Assembly: GCA_900542375.1 (NCBI GenBank)
Contig: UQNI01000022.1
Coordinates: 1 to 25,161, forward strand
Reading direction: 5' to 3'
Source of the DNA: an uncultured Oscillospiraceae bacterium
GTDB lineage: Bacteria > Bacillota > Clostridia > Oscillospirales > Acutalibacteraceae
DNA: 25,161 nt
Under the pieces are notes generated by a model. The model was not told the DNA's origin. It made no database searches and was given only the letters and a program-made list of their open reading frames with translations. Both the position numbers and the translations under genes were made by a program. This document shows, in pieces, positions 1 through 7,624 of this stretch (position 1 is its first letter; each line of letters begins with the position of its first letter).

Positions 1-156
1 AGAATAATAAGATATCATTCTTTCATCTTCAAAATTCAAACAAAATAATATTGTTTCATCTTACACGCTCTTTTCCCGACATTATAGACAATTTTCAAAA
101 TGAGAAAGTATACTCTCAACAGAAATCATTTCTTGTTTTCTCATCAAAGCATAATG

Positions 157-190
157 AAAGCTGTATTTTGAAATATCAAAATACAGCTTT
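157..190. terminator. Perfect 14-bp stem-loop, possible bidirectional terminator
   Basis: The arms 157-170 and 177-190 are exact reverse complements around a 6-nt loop. Flanking T-runs are short on both strands, so it may be a back-up terminator or only an mRNA-stabilising hairpin. Confidence 0.5.
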
Positions 191-236
191 CCATGCGAGT
201 ATAAAAAAGCATACATACAAAAAATTTTAATAAAAA

Positions 237-275
237 AAACAGAACTCAAATACCAATTAAGTTCAGGTTCTGTTT
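237..275 (-). terminator. Rho-independent terminator of the 305-898 gene
   Basis: A 9-bp stem (237-245 with 267-275) is followed on the minus strand by eight T residues (complement of 232-239). It lies about 30 bp after the stop codon of the gene at 305-898, so it most likely ends that transcript. Confidence 0.75.
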
Positions 276-304
276 GAATTTACACGGCAAAAAAGCTGCC
301 TTTG

Positions 305-898
305 TTAATATTCTATTATTTTTGCTCGATACATGCCCTGTTCCTTTAACCGTTCCGCTATATCATAAACGTCCAATCCTTTCATTGAAATACGCCTGCA
401 TTCACCAGGTGTCTCCTGTGAAAAGGTATCCCATACCGTAAAGAGATGGTCTGTTTCCGTAATTCCATAACGTTGTAAGAGTGGGATAAAGTGACGTGGC
501 GACAGGGAATATAAATCAGTCAATTTGTACTTTTGAATAAATATTTCTTCATGATTGACGTGGGATGCAATTGCAAATTGCGATATCCCGTCTTCCAACA
601 AGATTTCTCCATATGAATTTAAAATAGAATCAATTTGATTTCGTGTCTGTCCGTCAAGATAGCATACTTCTTGATGTAAAATTTTATCATACCCAAGTTG
701 CCGTTCTTCTTGAATAGAAAGCGGCAATTGCAATACAAAAAACAAGGGTTCCGGAAGACTTTGATAAAATTCTGTAAGTAAAAATTTTAATTTTTCAAAG
801 CTAATATCTGCCTGAATAGATTGTCCTTCATAAACTTGGAATTGTTCCTGAATTTTCTCTGGAAAAGGTATAGTCACTCCCGGTGCAGTTTGAAACAT
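305..898 (-). CDS. Uncharacterised 197-aa protein
   Basis: I do not recognise this protein. It is predicted soluble, with no signal peptide or membrane segment, and mixed helix/strand character. The C-terminal third contains a run of aromatic and charged residues (VWDTF, then PGECRRI, about residues 154-169) that looks like a conserved core. The ATG at 898 has an AGAGGAAA ribosome site just upstream, and a strong terminator follows at 237-275, so this is very probably a real single-gene transcript. It sits between that terminator and the tRNA-Leu terminator, with no partner gene in the window. It could be a small accessory protein, but nothing in the sequence fixes a function. Confidence 0.75.
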   Translation of the reverse strand: MFQTAPGVTIPFPEKIQEQFQVYEGQSIQADISFEKLKFLLTEFYQSLPEPLFFVLQLPLSIQEERQLGYDKILHQEVCYLDGQTRNQIDSILNSYGEILLEDGISQFAIASHVNHEEIFIQKYKLTDLYSLSPRHFIPLLQRYGITETDHLFTVWDTFSQETPGECRRISMKGLDVYDIAERLKEQGMYRAKIIEY

Positions 899-941
899 TT
901 ATTTTTCCTCTATCGACTTTATTTCATTTATGAATAATAAC

Positions 942-979
942 AAAAGAAGCCGACCGTTTTACAACAATCGACTTCTTTC
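942..979 (-). terminator. Terminator downstream of tRNA-Leu
   Basis: Arms around 942-953 and 968-979 pair (AAAGAAG with CTTCTTT, then CGA with TCG, one internal mismatch). On the minus strand it follows the tRNA CCA end within a few bases and ends in CTTCTTTTG, so it should end the tRNA transcript. Confidence 0.65.
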
Positions 980-984
980 TATAA

Positions 985-1069
985 TGGTACCGGTGGCCGG
1001 ACTTGAACCGGCACGGGTCGCCCCAACGGATTTTGAGTCCGTCACGTCTGCCAATTCCATCACACCGGC
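985..1069 (-). tRNA. tRNA-Leu (anticodon CAA)
   Basis: The minus strand reads a complete 85-nt cloverleaf. The acceptor stem is GCCGGTG pairing with CACCGGT, the anticodon stem ACGGA/TCCGT closes a CTCAAAA loop giving anticodon CAA (codon UUG), there is a long variable arm as expected for class II tRNALeu, the T arm is GCCGG-TTCAAGT-CCGGC, and CCA is encoded in the gene. A consensus promoter lies upstream (1085-1113) and a terminator downstream (942-979), so it is transcribed alone. Confidence 0.97.
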
Positions 1070-1084
1070 TTAACAACGTTTTAT

Positions 1085-1113
1085 ATTATAAACGATAAAT
1101 GAAAAAAATGCAA
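1085..1113 (-). promoter_or_regulatory. Promoter of tRNA-Leu
   Basis: On the minus strand a TTGCAT -35 box (1108-1113) and a perfect TATAAT -10 box (1085-1090) are separated by 17 bp. The -10 box ends 15 nt before the first tRNA base. Confidence 0.8.
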
Positions 1114-1192
1114 TACCTTTTTTTATTTTCTTTCATCAAAATACAAATCTATTTTGATTATTTTATATTTAAAGGAACTACAGGTATAAATC

Positions 1193-1221
1193 TTGACAAC
1201 TGTAATATACTGTTATATACT
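1193..1221 (+). promoter_or_regulatory. Promoter of the GntR-ABC operon, with overlapping 10-bp repeats
   Basis: TTGACA (1193-1198) and TATACT (1216-1221) are spaced by exactly 17 bp, a near-consensus sigma-A promoter. From 1199 to 1228 the sequence is three tandem 10-mers all beginning ACTGT (1199, 1209, 1219); the first two differ at one base. These lie over the spacer and -10 box, where a repressor would block RNA polymerase, and are a likely operator for the GntR protein encoded next. Confidence 0.85.
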
Positions 1222-1244
1222 GTTTATCAAAAGGAGGCTAAAAA

Positions 1245-1616
1245 ATGAATATCATCATTAATCATTCATTCATGGTCCCTATTTATGAACAGATTGTCGA
1301 CCAAATTAAAACTCTCATCCGAAAAGGTGAACTGAAAGAAAATGATTCTTTGCCTTCTGTGCGCACATTATCCAAAACATTAAAAATCAGTGCTTTAACT
1401 GTAAAAAAGGCGTACGATGCTTTAGAAGCAGAAGGATTTGCAGTAACCATTCATGGTAAGGGAACTTATATTGCATCTGCAAATGCGGAACTTTTACTTG
1501 AAGAGCAAAAAAAGGAAATTGAACACGATTTAGAGATAGCCATTCAAAAAGGCAGAAGATGCGGCATCAGTGATGAAGATATGAAACACTTATTTGAACT
1601 ACTTTTGGAGGGTTAA
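1245..1616 (+). CDS. GntR-family transcriptional regulator, YtrA subfamily
   Basis: This 123-aa protein has an N-terminal winged helix-turn-helix (about residues 10-78) with the family's PIYEQIVDQI opening, LPSVRTLSKTLKIS recognition region and HGKGTYIA wing, then only about 45 residues of charged helix. That short tail, without a large effector domain, is typical of the YtrA subfamily, whose members usually repress their own ABC-transporter operon. The ATG follows a strong AAGGAGG site. The stop codon is 3 bp from the ABC ATPase start, whose ribosome site lies within the last codons here, so the genes are co-transcribed. Autoregulation through the repeats in the promoter is inferred. Confidence 0.93.
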   Translation: MNIIINHSFMVPIYEQIVDQIKTLIRKGELKENDSLPSVRTLSKTLKISALTVKKAYDALEAEGFAVTIHGKGTYIASANAELLLEEQKKEIEHDLEIAIQKGRRCGISDEDMKHLFELLLEG

Positions 1617-1619
1617 TAT

Positions 1620-2471
1620 ATGTTAAAGATGGAACATGTAAGAAAAAACTATGAGTCTTTTTCATTAAATTGTTCATTAGAAGTGAAATCCGGTTACGTA
1701 ACAGGTTTAATTGGAAAAAATGGTGCAGGAAAAAGTACAGTCTTTAAAATGATATTAGGACTCATTGCAAAAGATAGTGGAACAATCCGACTATTTGATA
1801 AAGAGATACAAACTTTGAATGACAAAGAAAAACAGCAATTAGGTGTAGTTTTGTCCGATTCCGGTTTCAGCGGTTACTTAACCATTCATGATATCATTCC
1901 TATTTTAGACCACCTCTACGAGCATTTTGATAAATCCTTCTTTGTAAAACAAATACAGAGATTTAGATTACCACAGAATCAAAAAATCAAAGAATTTTCA
2001 ACAGGTATGAAAGCAAAGCTAAAAATTTTAACTGCCATTTCTCATCATGCTAAATTTTTATTGTTGGATGAACCTACTGCAGGTCTGGATGTAACTGCCA
2101 GGGACGAATTATTGGATATGCTGAGAGAATTCATGGAACAGGATGAATCACGTTCCATTTTAATCAGCTCTCATATTTCAACAGACTTAGAACCCCTGTG
2201 TGACGACTTTTATATGATTGATGAGGGAAAGATTATCTTTCATGAAGATACAGATATATTGTTAAGCGATTATGCCTTGCTTAAAGTAACTCCGCAGCAA
2301 TACACAAATATGGATAAACGATATATTTTGAAATATAAAAAAGAAATCTACGGATACAATTGCCTGACCAATCAAAAACAATACTATCTGGAAAATGAAC
2401 CAAACATTGCTGTTGAAAATGGGACCATCGATGATGTCATCACAATGATGAGTGGAGGTGCAGAAATATGA
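1620..2471 (+). CDS. ABC transporter ATP-binding protein
   Basis: This 283-aa nucleotide-binding subunit carries Walker A GKNGAGKST (about residues 32-40), the signature FSTGMKAK (126-133), Walker B LLLDEPTAGLD (147-157) and the H-loop histidine in SSHIS (about 185). The usual Q-loop glutamine is not obvious; a Ser-Asp pair (79-80) lies there, as in some YtrB/BcrA-like ATPases. About 90 C-terminal residues follow the ATPase core. It forms a complex with the membrane protein encoded next, with a 4-nt ATGA overlap. GntR-YtrA/ATPase/permease sets are often induced by cell-wall or membrane stress, but the substrate cannot be read from sequence. Confidence 0.94.
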   Translation: MLKMEHVRKNYESFSLNCSLEVKSGYVTGLIGKNGAGKSTVFKMILGLIAKDSGTIRLFDKEIQTLNDKEKQQLGVVLSDSGFSGYLTIHDIIPILDHLYEHFDKSFFVKQIQRFRLPQNQKIKEFSTGMKAKLKILTAISHHAKFLLLDEPTAGLDVTARDELLDMLREFMEQDESRSILISSHISTDLEPLCDDFYMIDEGKIIFHEDTDILLSDYALLKVTPQQYTNMDKRYILKYKKEIYGYNCLTNQKQYYLENEPNIAVENGTIDDVITMMSGGAEI

Positions 2472-3127
2472 AAGGATTATTGATAAAAGATTTCAAATTA
2501 CTGAAAGTACAAAAAAATTCCTTTTTGCTCATTTTATGCATTGCAATCGGTATGGAGATTTTTACCAATAGTACATCATCTTCTTTCATCATCGGCTATT
2601 TATCATTCGTCGCCACATTGTTTACGCTCAGCTCGATTAGCTACGATGAATTTGATAACGGCAATGCCTTTCTCTTCTCCTTACCTATCACACGGAAAAG
2701 TTATGTAATTGAAAAATATGGATTTGGCATGATAATGGGAAGCAGCTTTTGGGCATTTGGAACATTAATTGTGATTCTCAAAGAAATAATTGCAATGAAA
2801 TATGTATCCATAGACACAATAATGGCAGCTTTTATCATTTTACCTATTGTGTTTTCAGTTTTAGCGATTATGCTGCCGTTCCAATTAAAGTTTGGCGGAG
2901 AAAAAGGACGAATTGCAATCATTTGTACTTTGGTCATCGTATTTCTGATGGGTATTGTCATAACAAAAGTTTCAAATGCATTCCATATCAATTTGAGCTT
3001 CCTCTTCCATCAAATAGCCACGCTCAATCGAGCAGTTCTCATTCTTGCTATTATTGGTTTTACAATTCTCATGCTCTCTATCTCTTACCGTATTAGCTTA
3101 TCCATTATGAAGAAAAAAGAATTCTAA
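2468..3127 (+). CDS. ABC-2 type transporter permease
   Basis: A 219-aa integral membrane protein with about six hydrophobic segments. After the second one comes SYDEFDNGNAFLFSLPITRKSYVIEKY (stretch around residues 58-84), a motif seen in the ABC-2 permease family that includes YtrC/YtrD-like and bacitracin-type exporters. Its ATG overlaps the ATPase stop codon (ATGA) and is preceded by GGAGG, so translation is coupled. It is the last gene of the GntR operon and is followed by a long perfect terminator hairpin at 3227-3276. It is the probable membrane half of an exporter or stress-sensing transporter; substrate unknown. Confidence 0.9.
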   Translation: MKGLLIKDFKLLKVQKNSFLLILCIAIGMEIFTNSTSSSFIIGYLSFVATLFTLSSISYDEFDNGNAFLFSLPITRKSYVIEKYGFGMIMGSSFWAFGTLIVILKEIIAMKYVSIDTIMAAFIILPIVFSVLAIMLPFQLKFGGEKGRIAIICTLVIVFLMGIVITKVSNAFHINLSFLFHQIATLNRAVLILAIIGFTILMLSISYRISLSIMKKKEF

Positions 3128-3434
3128 GAACGACACATCTTTTATTACCTTAATGTCATTAAAAAAATGATAATGAAACAACAAAAATATCAGGAAAACC
3201 AGTTGAAACATATAAAAGGCAATTCCCATAAAATAAAAAGCAAGCTGCAAATTTACAGCTTGCTTTTTATTTTATGGAATATAACAACCTGGCAATAACA
3301 GTACAAATATGGAAAGAACTCCTTTCCATATTCAAAATTTTGGATGTTAAGAAAACACTTACACGTTCTGTCTATGAAAAATTGCATAGCAATTTTTTAT
3401 ATCATAAGGTTACCTGATAACACCAAGAATCATA
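3128..3434. other. Intergenic region between convergent genes, three hairpins
   Basis: No credible gene. It holds the 21-bp terminator at 3227-3276, a 10-bp perfect stem with a 5-nt loop at 3307-3331, and an AT-rich 9-bp stem with a 3-nt loop at 3377-3397 that may end the minus-strand DUF2935 transcript. Confidence 0.6.
3227..3276. terminator. Bidirectional terminator, 21-bp perfect stem
   Basis: Bases 3227-3247 and 3256-3276 are exact reverse complements around an 8-nt loop. The A-run and T-run are part of the stem, so it works in either direction. It lies between the convergent ABC operon and the DUF2935 gene. Confidence 0.85.
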
Positions 3435-4298
3435 TTATTTAGATAATCTGATATAGTGGTTCGCTTCTCTTAGCATATGGTCGGCAAACAACGGAAGAAT
3501 GACGGAAGGAATGTAAAATTCAGTTGCGGTTCCCGCAATGTCCGGCTCAATTTCAATATTTTTCATAGTACAAGCAGCTTTTTGATCCAATTCATCCAGC
3601 ATTTTTTGATAAGATGCTGCAAATGTACTGCAAGATTGAATCAATTCGTTATTTGCTGAATTTAAAATTGCTTTCACATATTGTGTATGTTCCAATACGG
3701 AATGATCCCAGAACAAATCTACTTGTGTCATATCGTCACAAGAGAATTCTTCTTCATTGTCAAAGTTAATAATGTAGCTTCTGTAGCTTTGTGCTTCATG
3801 TACAAGATGCTTTACAAAATTAGGATAGCTGGTAGAAAAAATACTGCTTGCCATTAGTTCTTTTAAAATATTTTCTTCAAAATCAATGATACCGTCAAGA
3901 ATGCGAATTGCAGAACGATTCAGCAACAATACTTGATTTGCCAATTTAGGGCTTATGTATGCATCGTCTTCTCCTTGCATATCCTCCTCCATCGCTGTAA
4001 TAGCACGGTCAATCGAAATACCTGTAAAACGCTGTACCTCTCTTTCTGCAGTTTGGGTGTACTCCGTTACCAATTCAGCAGATTGAATGATATCTTTTGA
4101 CAATACGCCATGACTTAGTTTCACTGCCTGATTTAAGATTTTTTCAAACTGTACTTTATAACGGTCTGCTTCTTTTGCAATATGTTGATTCATACCTGCA
4201 AAACTAACTTCCAGAAAAATAGCATGCTCTTTCATCATTCTGGCAAAGAATAAGTGGTGCTCCAAAGATAATACTACACTGTTGCGGTTTGTAACCAT
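3435..4298 (-). CDS. DUF2935 family protein
   Basis: I take the start at the ATG at 4298 (287 aa). It lies 9 nt after a GGAGG site, and the longer in-frame upstream extension has no ribosome site and an unlikely sequence. The protein is almost all helical and holds two similar halves, each starting with a Glu-His pattern (LEHHLFFARMMKEH near residues 12-25, and FWDHSVLEHTQY in the second half). This matches the DUF2935 family of Firmicutes, two helical bundles whose conserved His/Glu residues could bind metal. The biochemical role is unknown. It is transcribed alone on the minus strand. The family call is from pattern memory, not a search. Confidence 0.78.
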   Translation of the reverse strand: MVTNRNSVVLSLEHHLFFARMMKEHAIFLEVSFAGMNQHIAKEADRYKVQFEKILNQAVKLSHGVLSKDIIQSAELVTEYTQTAEREVQRFTGISIDRAITAMEEDMQGEDDAYISPKLANQVLLLNRSAIRILDGIIDFEENILKELMASSIFSTSYPNFVKHLVHEAQSYRSYIINFDNEEEFSCDDMTQVDLFWDHSVLEHTQYVKAILNSANNELIQSCSTFAASYQKMLDELDQKAACTMKNIEIEPDIAGTATEFYIPSVILPLFADHMLREANHYIRLSK

Positions 4299-4672
4299 AA
4301 ACATCATCCTCCAAAAGTTCATTTGTCTAAGTATACGAACCGTACAAAATTTTATGCATTCTACTGGTAATGGTGCATAAATACATGTAAGAAAATACGA
4401 CACAACCTATCTATTATCTATCTTTTTTATATACACTGTTTTAAAATTTATCATACTTTTCCGTTTGTATTGAACAAAGAAGCGTTCTGTGTACATGAAA
4501 AACCTGTCATTATTATAAAATTTCACGATATCTGATTTATACAAATTCTGCTGTGAATTTTCATCTATTCCATACAAATTTGGTTGCGCATTTGACAAAA
4601 AATATAAAATACTTGCAAAACAAACAAAAGCATATACAACTATCGTTTCGGATAATTGTATATGCTTTCTTA
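4299..4672. other. Intergenic region, no gene seen
   Basis: The 374 bp between the DUF2935 start and the hydE stop have no convincing frame. A 116-codon minus-strand frame that enters from inside hydE has no ribosome site and a skewed composition. The region carries the hydE terminator (4627-4668) and presumably the DUF2935 promoter, which I could not place. Confidence 0.6.
4627..4668 (-). terminator. Terminator of the gshA-hydE unit
   Basis: A 13-bp stem (4627-4639 with 4656-4668) is extended by an inner TATC/GATA pairing. It lies 5 bp after the hydE stop and is followed by a T-rich run on the minus strand. Confidence 0.75.
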
Positions 4673-5716
4673 TCATGAGATAGGAACAAAGTCTCCACGC
4701 TCTGCCGCTAAATGATACCCGATAGAGTTCATTCTGCCCTGCAAACAGTTCCTGCACTCAGCAGCTTCGTCTCCTGTACAAATTTTATTGTCATACAGCA
4801 TATATTTTGCTCTCACATCCAACGGTGAAAGATTTGGCATAACCACGTTTGCTCCTGCCAAAATTCCCAACTCACGCCCTTTGGGATGAATGGTTCCCAA
4901 AGCAGTGGTTGAAGGCAAAAGTACATTTGGAATCAGCAAACGCAAAATACCAATCAAAAACAGTGTCATTTCCAACGTACCTGCTGCTTCATTCGCAAAC
5001 GGCGTGTCATGGTGAGGAATAAACGGACCGATTCCCACCATCTGTGGAGAGAATTCTTTTATAAACAATAAATCCCTGACCAAATCTTCTTTGGTCTGAT
5101 TGGGAGAGCCCACCATAAATCCGGTACCTACCTGATAGCCTATTTCCTTCAGATTGTTTAGACAATTGATACGGTGTTCCAAGGACAAATTCTTTGGATG
5201 CAATGTACGGTAATGTTCTGCGTTTGCTGTTTCATGGCGCAGCAAATAACGGTCGGCTCCCGCTTGATACAGACGGGTATAAGACTCATAACTGCGTTCT
5301 CCCAAAGACAGTGTAATGGCACAATCGGGATACTGCTGTTTGATACTTTGGATTAAATCAACCAAAAACGCATCTGTAAATTGTCCGTCTTCTCCTCCTT
5401 GCAGTACAAACGTGCGAAATCCCAACGGATAGCCTACTTTGCAGCAAGACAATACCTGCTCTTTTGTCAGGCGGTAACGGTCTATATTCCGGTTGCTCCT
5501 GCGGATGCCACAATAATAGCAATCATTTTTGCAGTAGTTTGTCAGTTCAATTAATCCTCTGGTATACACTTTGTGGTCAAAATGTTCCTTTTGACGTATA
5601 CGGGCTTTTTCAAACAAATAACTGCTGTTTTCTTCATCTACGTGTTCCAATAATTGAAGCAGCTGCTCACCGCTTAAGATTCCTGTTTCAAATAATTGGT
5701 CAATCCATTGTTTCAT
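4673..5716 (-). CDS. hydE: [FeFe]-hydrogenase maturase HydE (radical SAM)
   Basis: This 347-aa protein is a radical S-adenosylmethionine enzyme of the BioB-like HydE family, which with HydG and HydF builds the 2Fe subcluster of [FeFe]-hydrogenase. The SAM-cluster motif CxxxCxxC is at C62, C66 and C69, within NYCKNDCYYCGIR. The GGEDGQFTD stretch (about 107-115) and the C-terminal CTGDEAAECRNC, a second cysteine set found in many HydE proteins, separate it from biotin synthase and ThiH. It follows the glutamate-cysteine ligase gene by 35 bp with only a weak purine-rich ribosome site, which suggests co-transcription. Its client is presumably the hydrogenase at 13089-16596; hydF and hydG are not in this window. 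Confidence 0.93.
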   Translation of the reverse strand: MKQWIDQLFETGILSGEQLLQLLEHVDEENSSYLFEKARIRQKEHFDHKVYTRGLIELTNYCKNDCYYCGIRRSNRNIDRYRLTKEQVLSCCKVGYPLGFRTFVLQGGEDGQFTDAFLVDLIQSIKQQYPDCAITLSLGERSYESYTRLYQAGADRYLLRHETANAEHYRTLHPKNLSLEHRINCLNNLKEIGYQVGTGFMVGSPNQTKEDLVRDLLFIKEFSPQMVGIGPFIPHHDTPFANEAAGTLEMTLFLIGILRLLIPNVLLPSTTALGTIHPKGRELGILAGANVVMPNLSPLDVRAKYMLYDNKICTGDEAAECRNCLQGRMNSIGYHLAAERGDFVPIS

Positions 5717-5751
5717 GGCTTCTACACCACTTTCTTTGCACCATTTGCAAA

Positions 5752-7140
5752 TTATTTTAATACACCATACGCTTCAATAAACTGCTGCATTGTTTTACCT
5801 TCCTGCTCTCTGTTTAAAATACGACGGGCAGGACTCATCATTGTTTGTGCTCGTTCAAACAACGGTTCCAAATAACACTCTTCATTCAAATTACGCTGAA
5901 TTAATCCTTGTTTTGCCAGTTCCAAAACTTTTAAAGTAAGCGCTTGCACCGCTTGTTGATTCAACTCTTTTGGAAATTCCAACTCAATCAACATTTTTCT
6001 TAATTCGGAAGGAGAGTATCCTTGTTTATAGACACTTCTGTCTTGATACAGCAATGTTTCCAATTCATCCAATTTTTCTTGCAAACCTACATGGAATGCC
6101 GCTACACACATACATTCGCTGACAGGCTGACAACATGCACTGCGATACTCTATGGTTCCTCTAAAGGTTAAGTCCTCAAATTTATAGCTTCTTAAATACT
6201 CCAAGTCAGAAGGTTCCGGATGAAAGACGTACGGTACAAAATGGTCACCGTTGAAAACCATACCTTCAACAGACTCCATTTGGAAAAACTGTTCTGCAGG
6301 AATTGGAGTAAAATAAATATATTTTCCGTCTCTTGCCACATTGAACAACGAGGTGCGCTTAATATATTCCACCAATTCTTCAATATCTGTCAATTCAATT
6401 TCGAACATACCAACATTATGAGGATTATAACCATACATACTGGAATCCCAGAAGCGGTCACGCGCACTGACCAAATTAAACTCCGGGTCTAACAGCAAAG
6501 AATTGGAAAACAAAACAGCTTTAATCGGCTCCAAACGATTCAATGTATTGATGGTACGAATCAAATTTTCTTCCGACACATCCAACTGAACTTGAGAAGC
6601 GCAGGAATAAGAACCAAAGTTGGGTCTGGAGTGAAATGCCTTAAATCGTGGATGCTCCACATAAGACTCTAAATGATGCTGAATCATACGGTATCTTTGC
6701 CCAGGCAAGGCATTGTTATCATTATAAATGCCATAAGGGCTTACTCCCATACCTGTCATGCGATAATGATATTTATCAAGCTCTCTTTCCAGGAACTGAT
6801 AATATGTTTTGAAACGTTCATATGCCACATGCAAATTAGATACGGTACCCATAGAAAATTCTACATTGCAATAAGAATAGTCAAATGAAATGGTATCCCC
6901 TGTTTCTTCATTGGACAAACAATAAATATCGCCGTTATCATCACGTTTTTCTATGTTTAAATCAAATGCTTCTCTCAAAGCCAATACTACTTTTTGAATG
7001 ACGCTGAAATCAATTTTCTCTTGACTCATATTCAAAATTGGAATTTCAAATTCAATGCCAATCATATAGCCTGTTTTATGCTTGGTCGGTACAATATATT
7101 TTTCGTAAATTGCTTTGTCGATATCAAATTGCTTCATCAT
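5752..7140 (-). CDS. gshA: Glutamate-cysteine ligase family (GCS2 type)
   Basis: This 462-aa protein resembles the GCS2 family (plant and alphaproteobacterial type glutamate-cysteine ligase), which joins glutamate and cysteine to gamma-glutamylcysteine using ATP. The supporting motifs are GIEFEIP near residues 28-34 (metal/ATP glutamates), SCASQVQLDVS (179-189), the RDRFWDSS region (227-234) and RGTIEYRSACCQP (327-339), which parallels the RGxxExRxxDxQP block of the family. Two adjacent ATG codons (7140 and 7137) follow an AAAGGTGA site; the second has the better spacing. It shares a transcript with hydE. Related ligases act on other amines, so the exact substrate is unproved, and no glutathione synthetase is in the window. 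Confidence 0.75.
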   Translation of the reverse strand: MMKQFDIDKAIYEKYIVPTKHKTGYMIGIEFEIPILNMSQEKIDFSVIQKVVLALREAFDLNIEKRDDNGDIYCLSNEETGDTISFDYSYCNVEFSMGTVSNLHVAYERFKTYYQFLERELDKYHYRMTGMGVSPYGIYNDNNALPGQRYRMIQHHLESYVEHPRFKAFHSRPNFGSYSCASQVQLDVSEENLIRTINTLNRLEPIKAVLFSNSLLLDPEFNLVSARDRFWDSSMYGYNPHNVGMFEIELTDIEELVEYIKRTSLFNVARDGKYIYFTPIPAEQFFQMESVEGMVFNGDHFVPYVFHPEPSDLEYLRSYKFEDLTFRGTIEYRSACCQPVSECMCVAAFHVGLQEKLDELETLLYQDRSVYKQGYSPSELRKMLIELEFPKELNQQAVQALTLKVLELAKQGLIQRNLNEECYLEPLFERAQTMMSPARRILNREQEGKTMQQFIEAYGVLK

Positions 7141-7151
7141 ACATCACCTTT

Positions 7152-7165
7152 CTGCATATATGCAG
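7152..7165. repeat. Perfect 14-bp palindrome next to the gshA ribosome site
   Basis: CTGCATATATGCAG reads the same on both strands and ends a few bases upstream of the AAAGGTGA ribosome site of the minus-strand gene. It could be an operator or a small hairpin in the mRNA leader. Confidence 0.5.
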
Positions 7166-7530
7166 TATTCATACGTATTATGATAGTACCATAAAATTCT
7201 ATGTTTGCATATTACCATTATCATATGTGCAAAAACTATTTTAAACCAAATATTTTATCATTTTTCATTCAAATTGAACTTTTATAAATACCTACTAAAT
7301 AAGTACTGTTTAAATTTTATCTGCAACCATTCTGTTTGTCAAGTAATGAAAATTTTTCTTGCAAAAACTTTCATTGATTCACTGGTAACAACCGCCTATT
7401 TGCACAATATACACTTATAAATTCAGATAAGTTGCCTAATACAAGCTGTGAAAACAACATAATTATAATAGATTTTGTGTATACATTGTATAGCACCGAG
7501 TAAATACAATTCGGAAACAAAACAACGAAA

Positions 7531-7568
7531 AAAGAATCTCGGGTACACTCGGGATTCTTTCTTTTTCA
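7531..7568 (+). terminator. Leader terminator upstream of oadA (possible attenuator)
   Basis: An 11-bp stem (7531-7541 with 7550-7560, one G-U pair) with an 8-nt loop is followed by CTTTTTC. It lies 57 bp before the oadA start, and no gene precedes it on the plus strand for about 400 bp, so it probably acts in the leader of the oad mRNA rather than ending another gene. Confidence 0.65.
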
Positions 7569-7624
7569 AAGCATGTAATATCAAAACATCTATAAATACG
7601 CTTAAGTAATATAGGAGGGACGGT

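Larger units (their letters stand above)
1..304. other. Intergenic region with two hairpins, no gene seen
   Basis: I see no credible coding frame here. The stretch is AT-rich and holds two stem-loops, listed separately, which end transcription of the gene at 305-898 and possibly of a gene beyond the left edge. Confidence 0.6.
7141..7624. other. Divergent intergenic region and long leader of the oad operon
   Basis: These 484 bp separate the minus-strand ligase gene from the plus-strand decarboxylase operon. I see no gene. Beside the gshA ribosome site is a perfect 14-bp palindrome (7152-7165). Near the oadA end is a terminator hairpin (7531-7568) with no coding gene ahead of it on the plus strand. 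I could not place either promoter with confidence. Confidence 0.6.

Noticed and set aside
4299..4403. N-terminal extension of the DUF2935 protein
   Set aside because: The extra 35 residues have no ribosome site, whereas the ATG at 4298 has a well-placed GGAGG.
4407..4757. 116-codon minus-strand frame overlapping the end of hydE
   Set aside because: It overlaps a well-supported gene in another frame, crosses the hydE terminator and has no ribosome site.
7141..7624. Known riboswitch or T-box in the oad leader
   Set aside because: I could find no T-box motif, tRNA-like specifier or known aptamer core; only the terminator and alternative pairings are visible.
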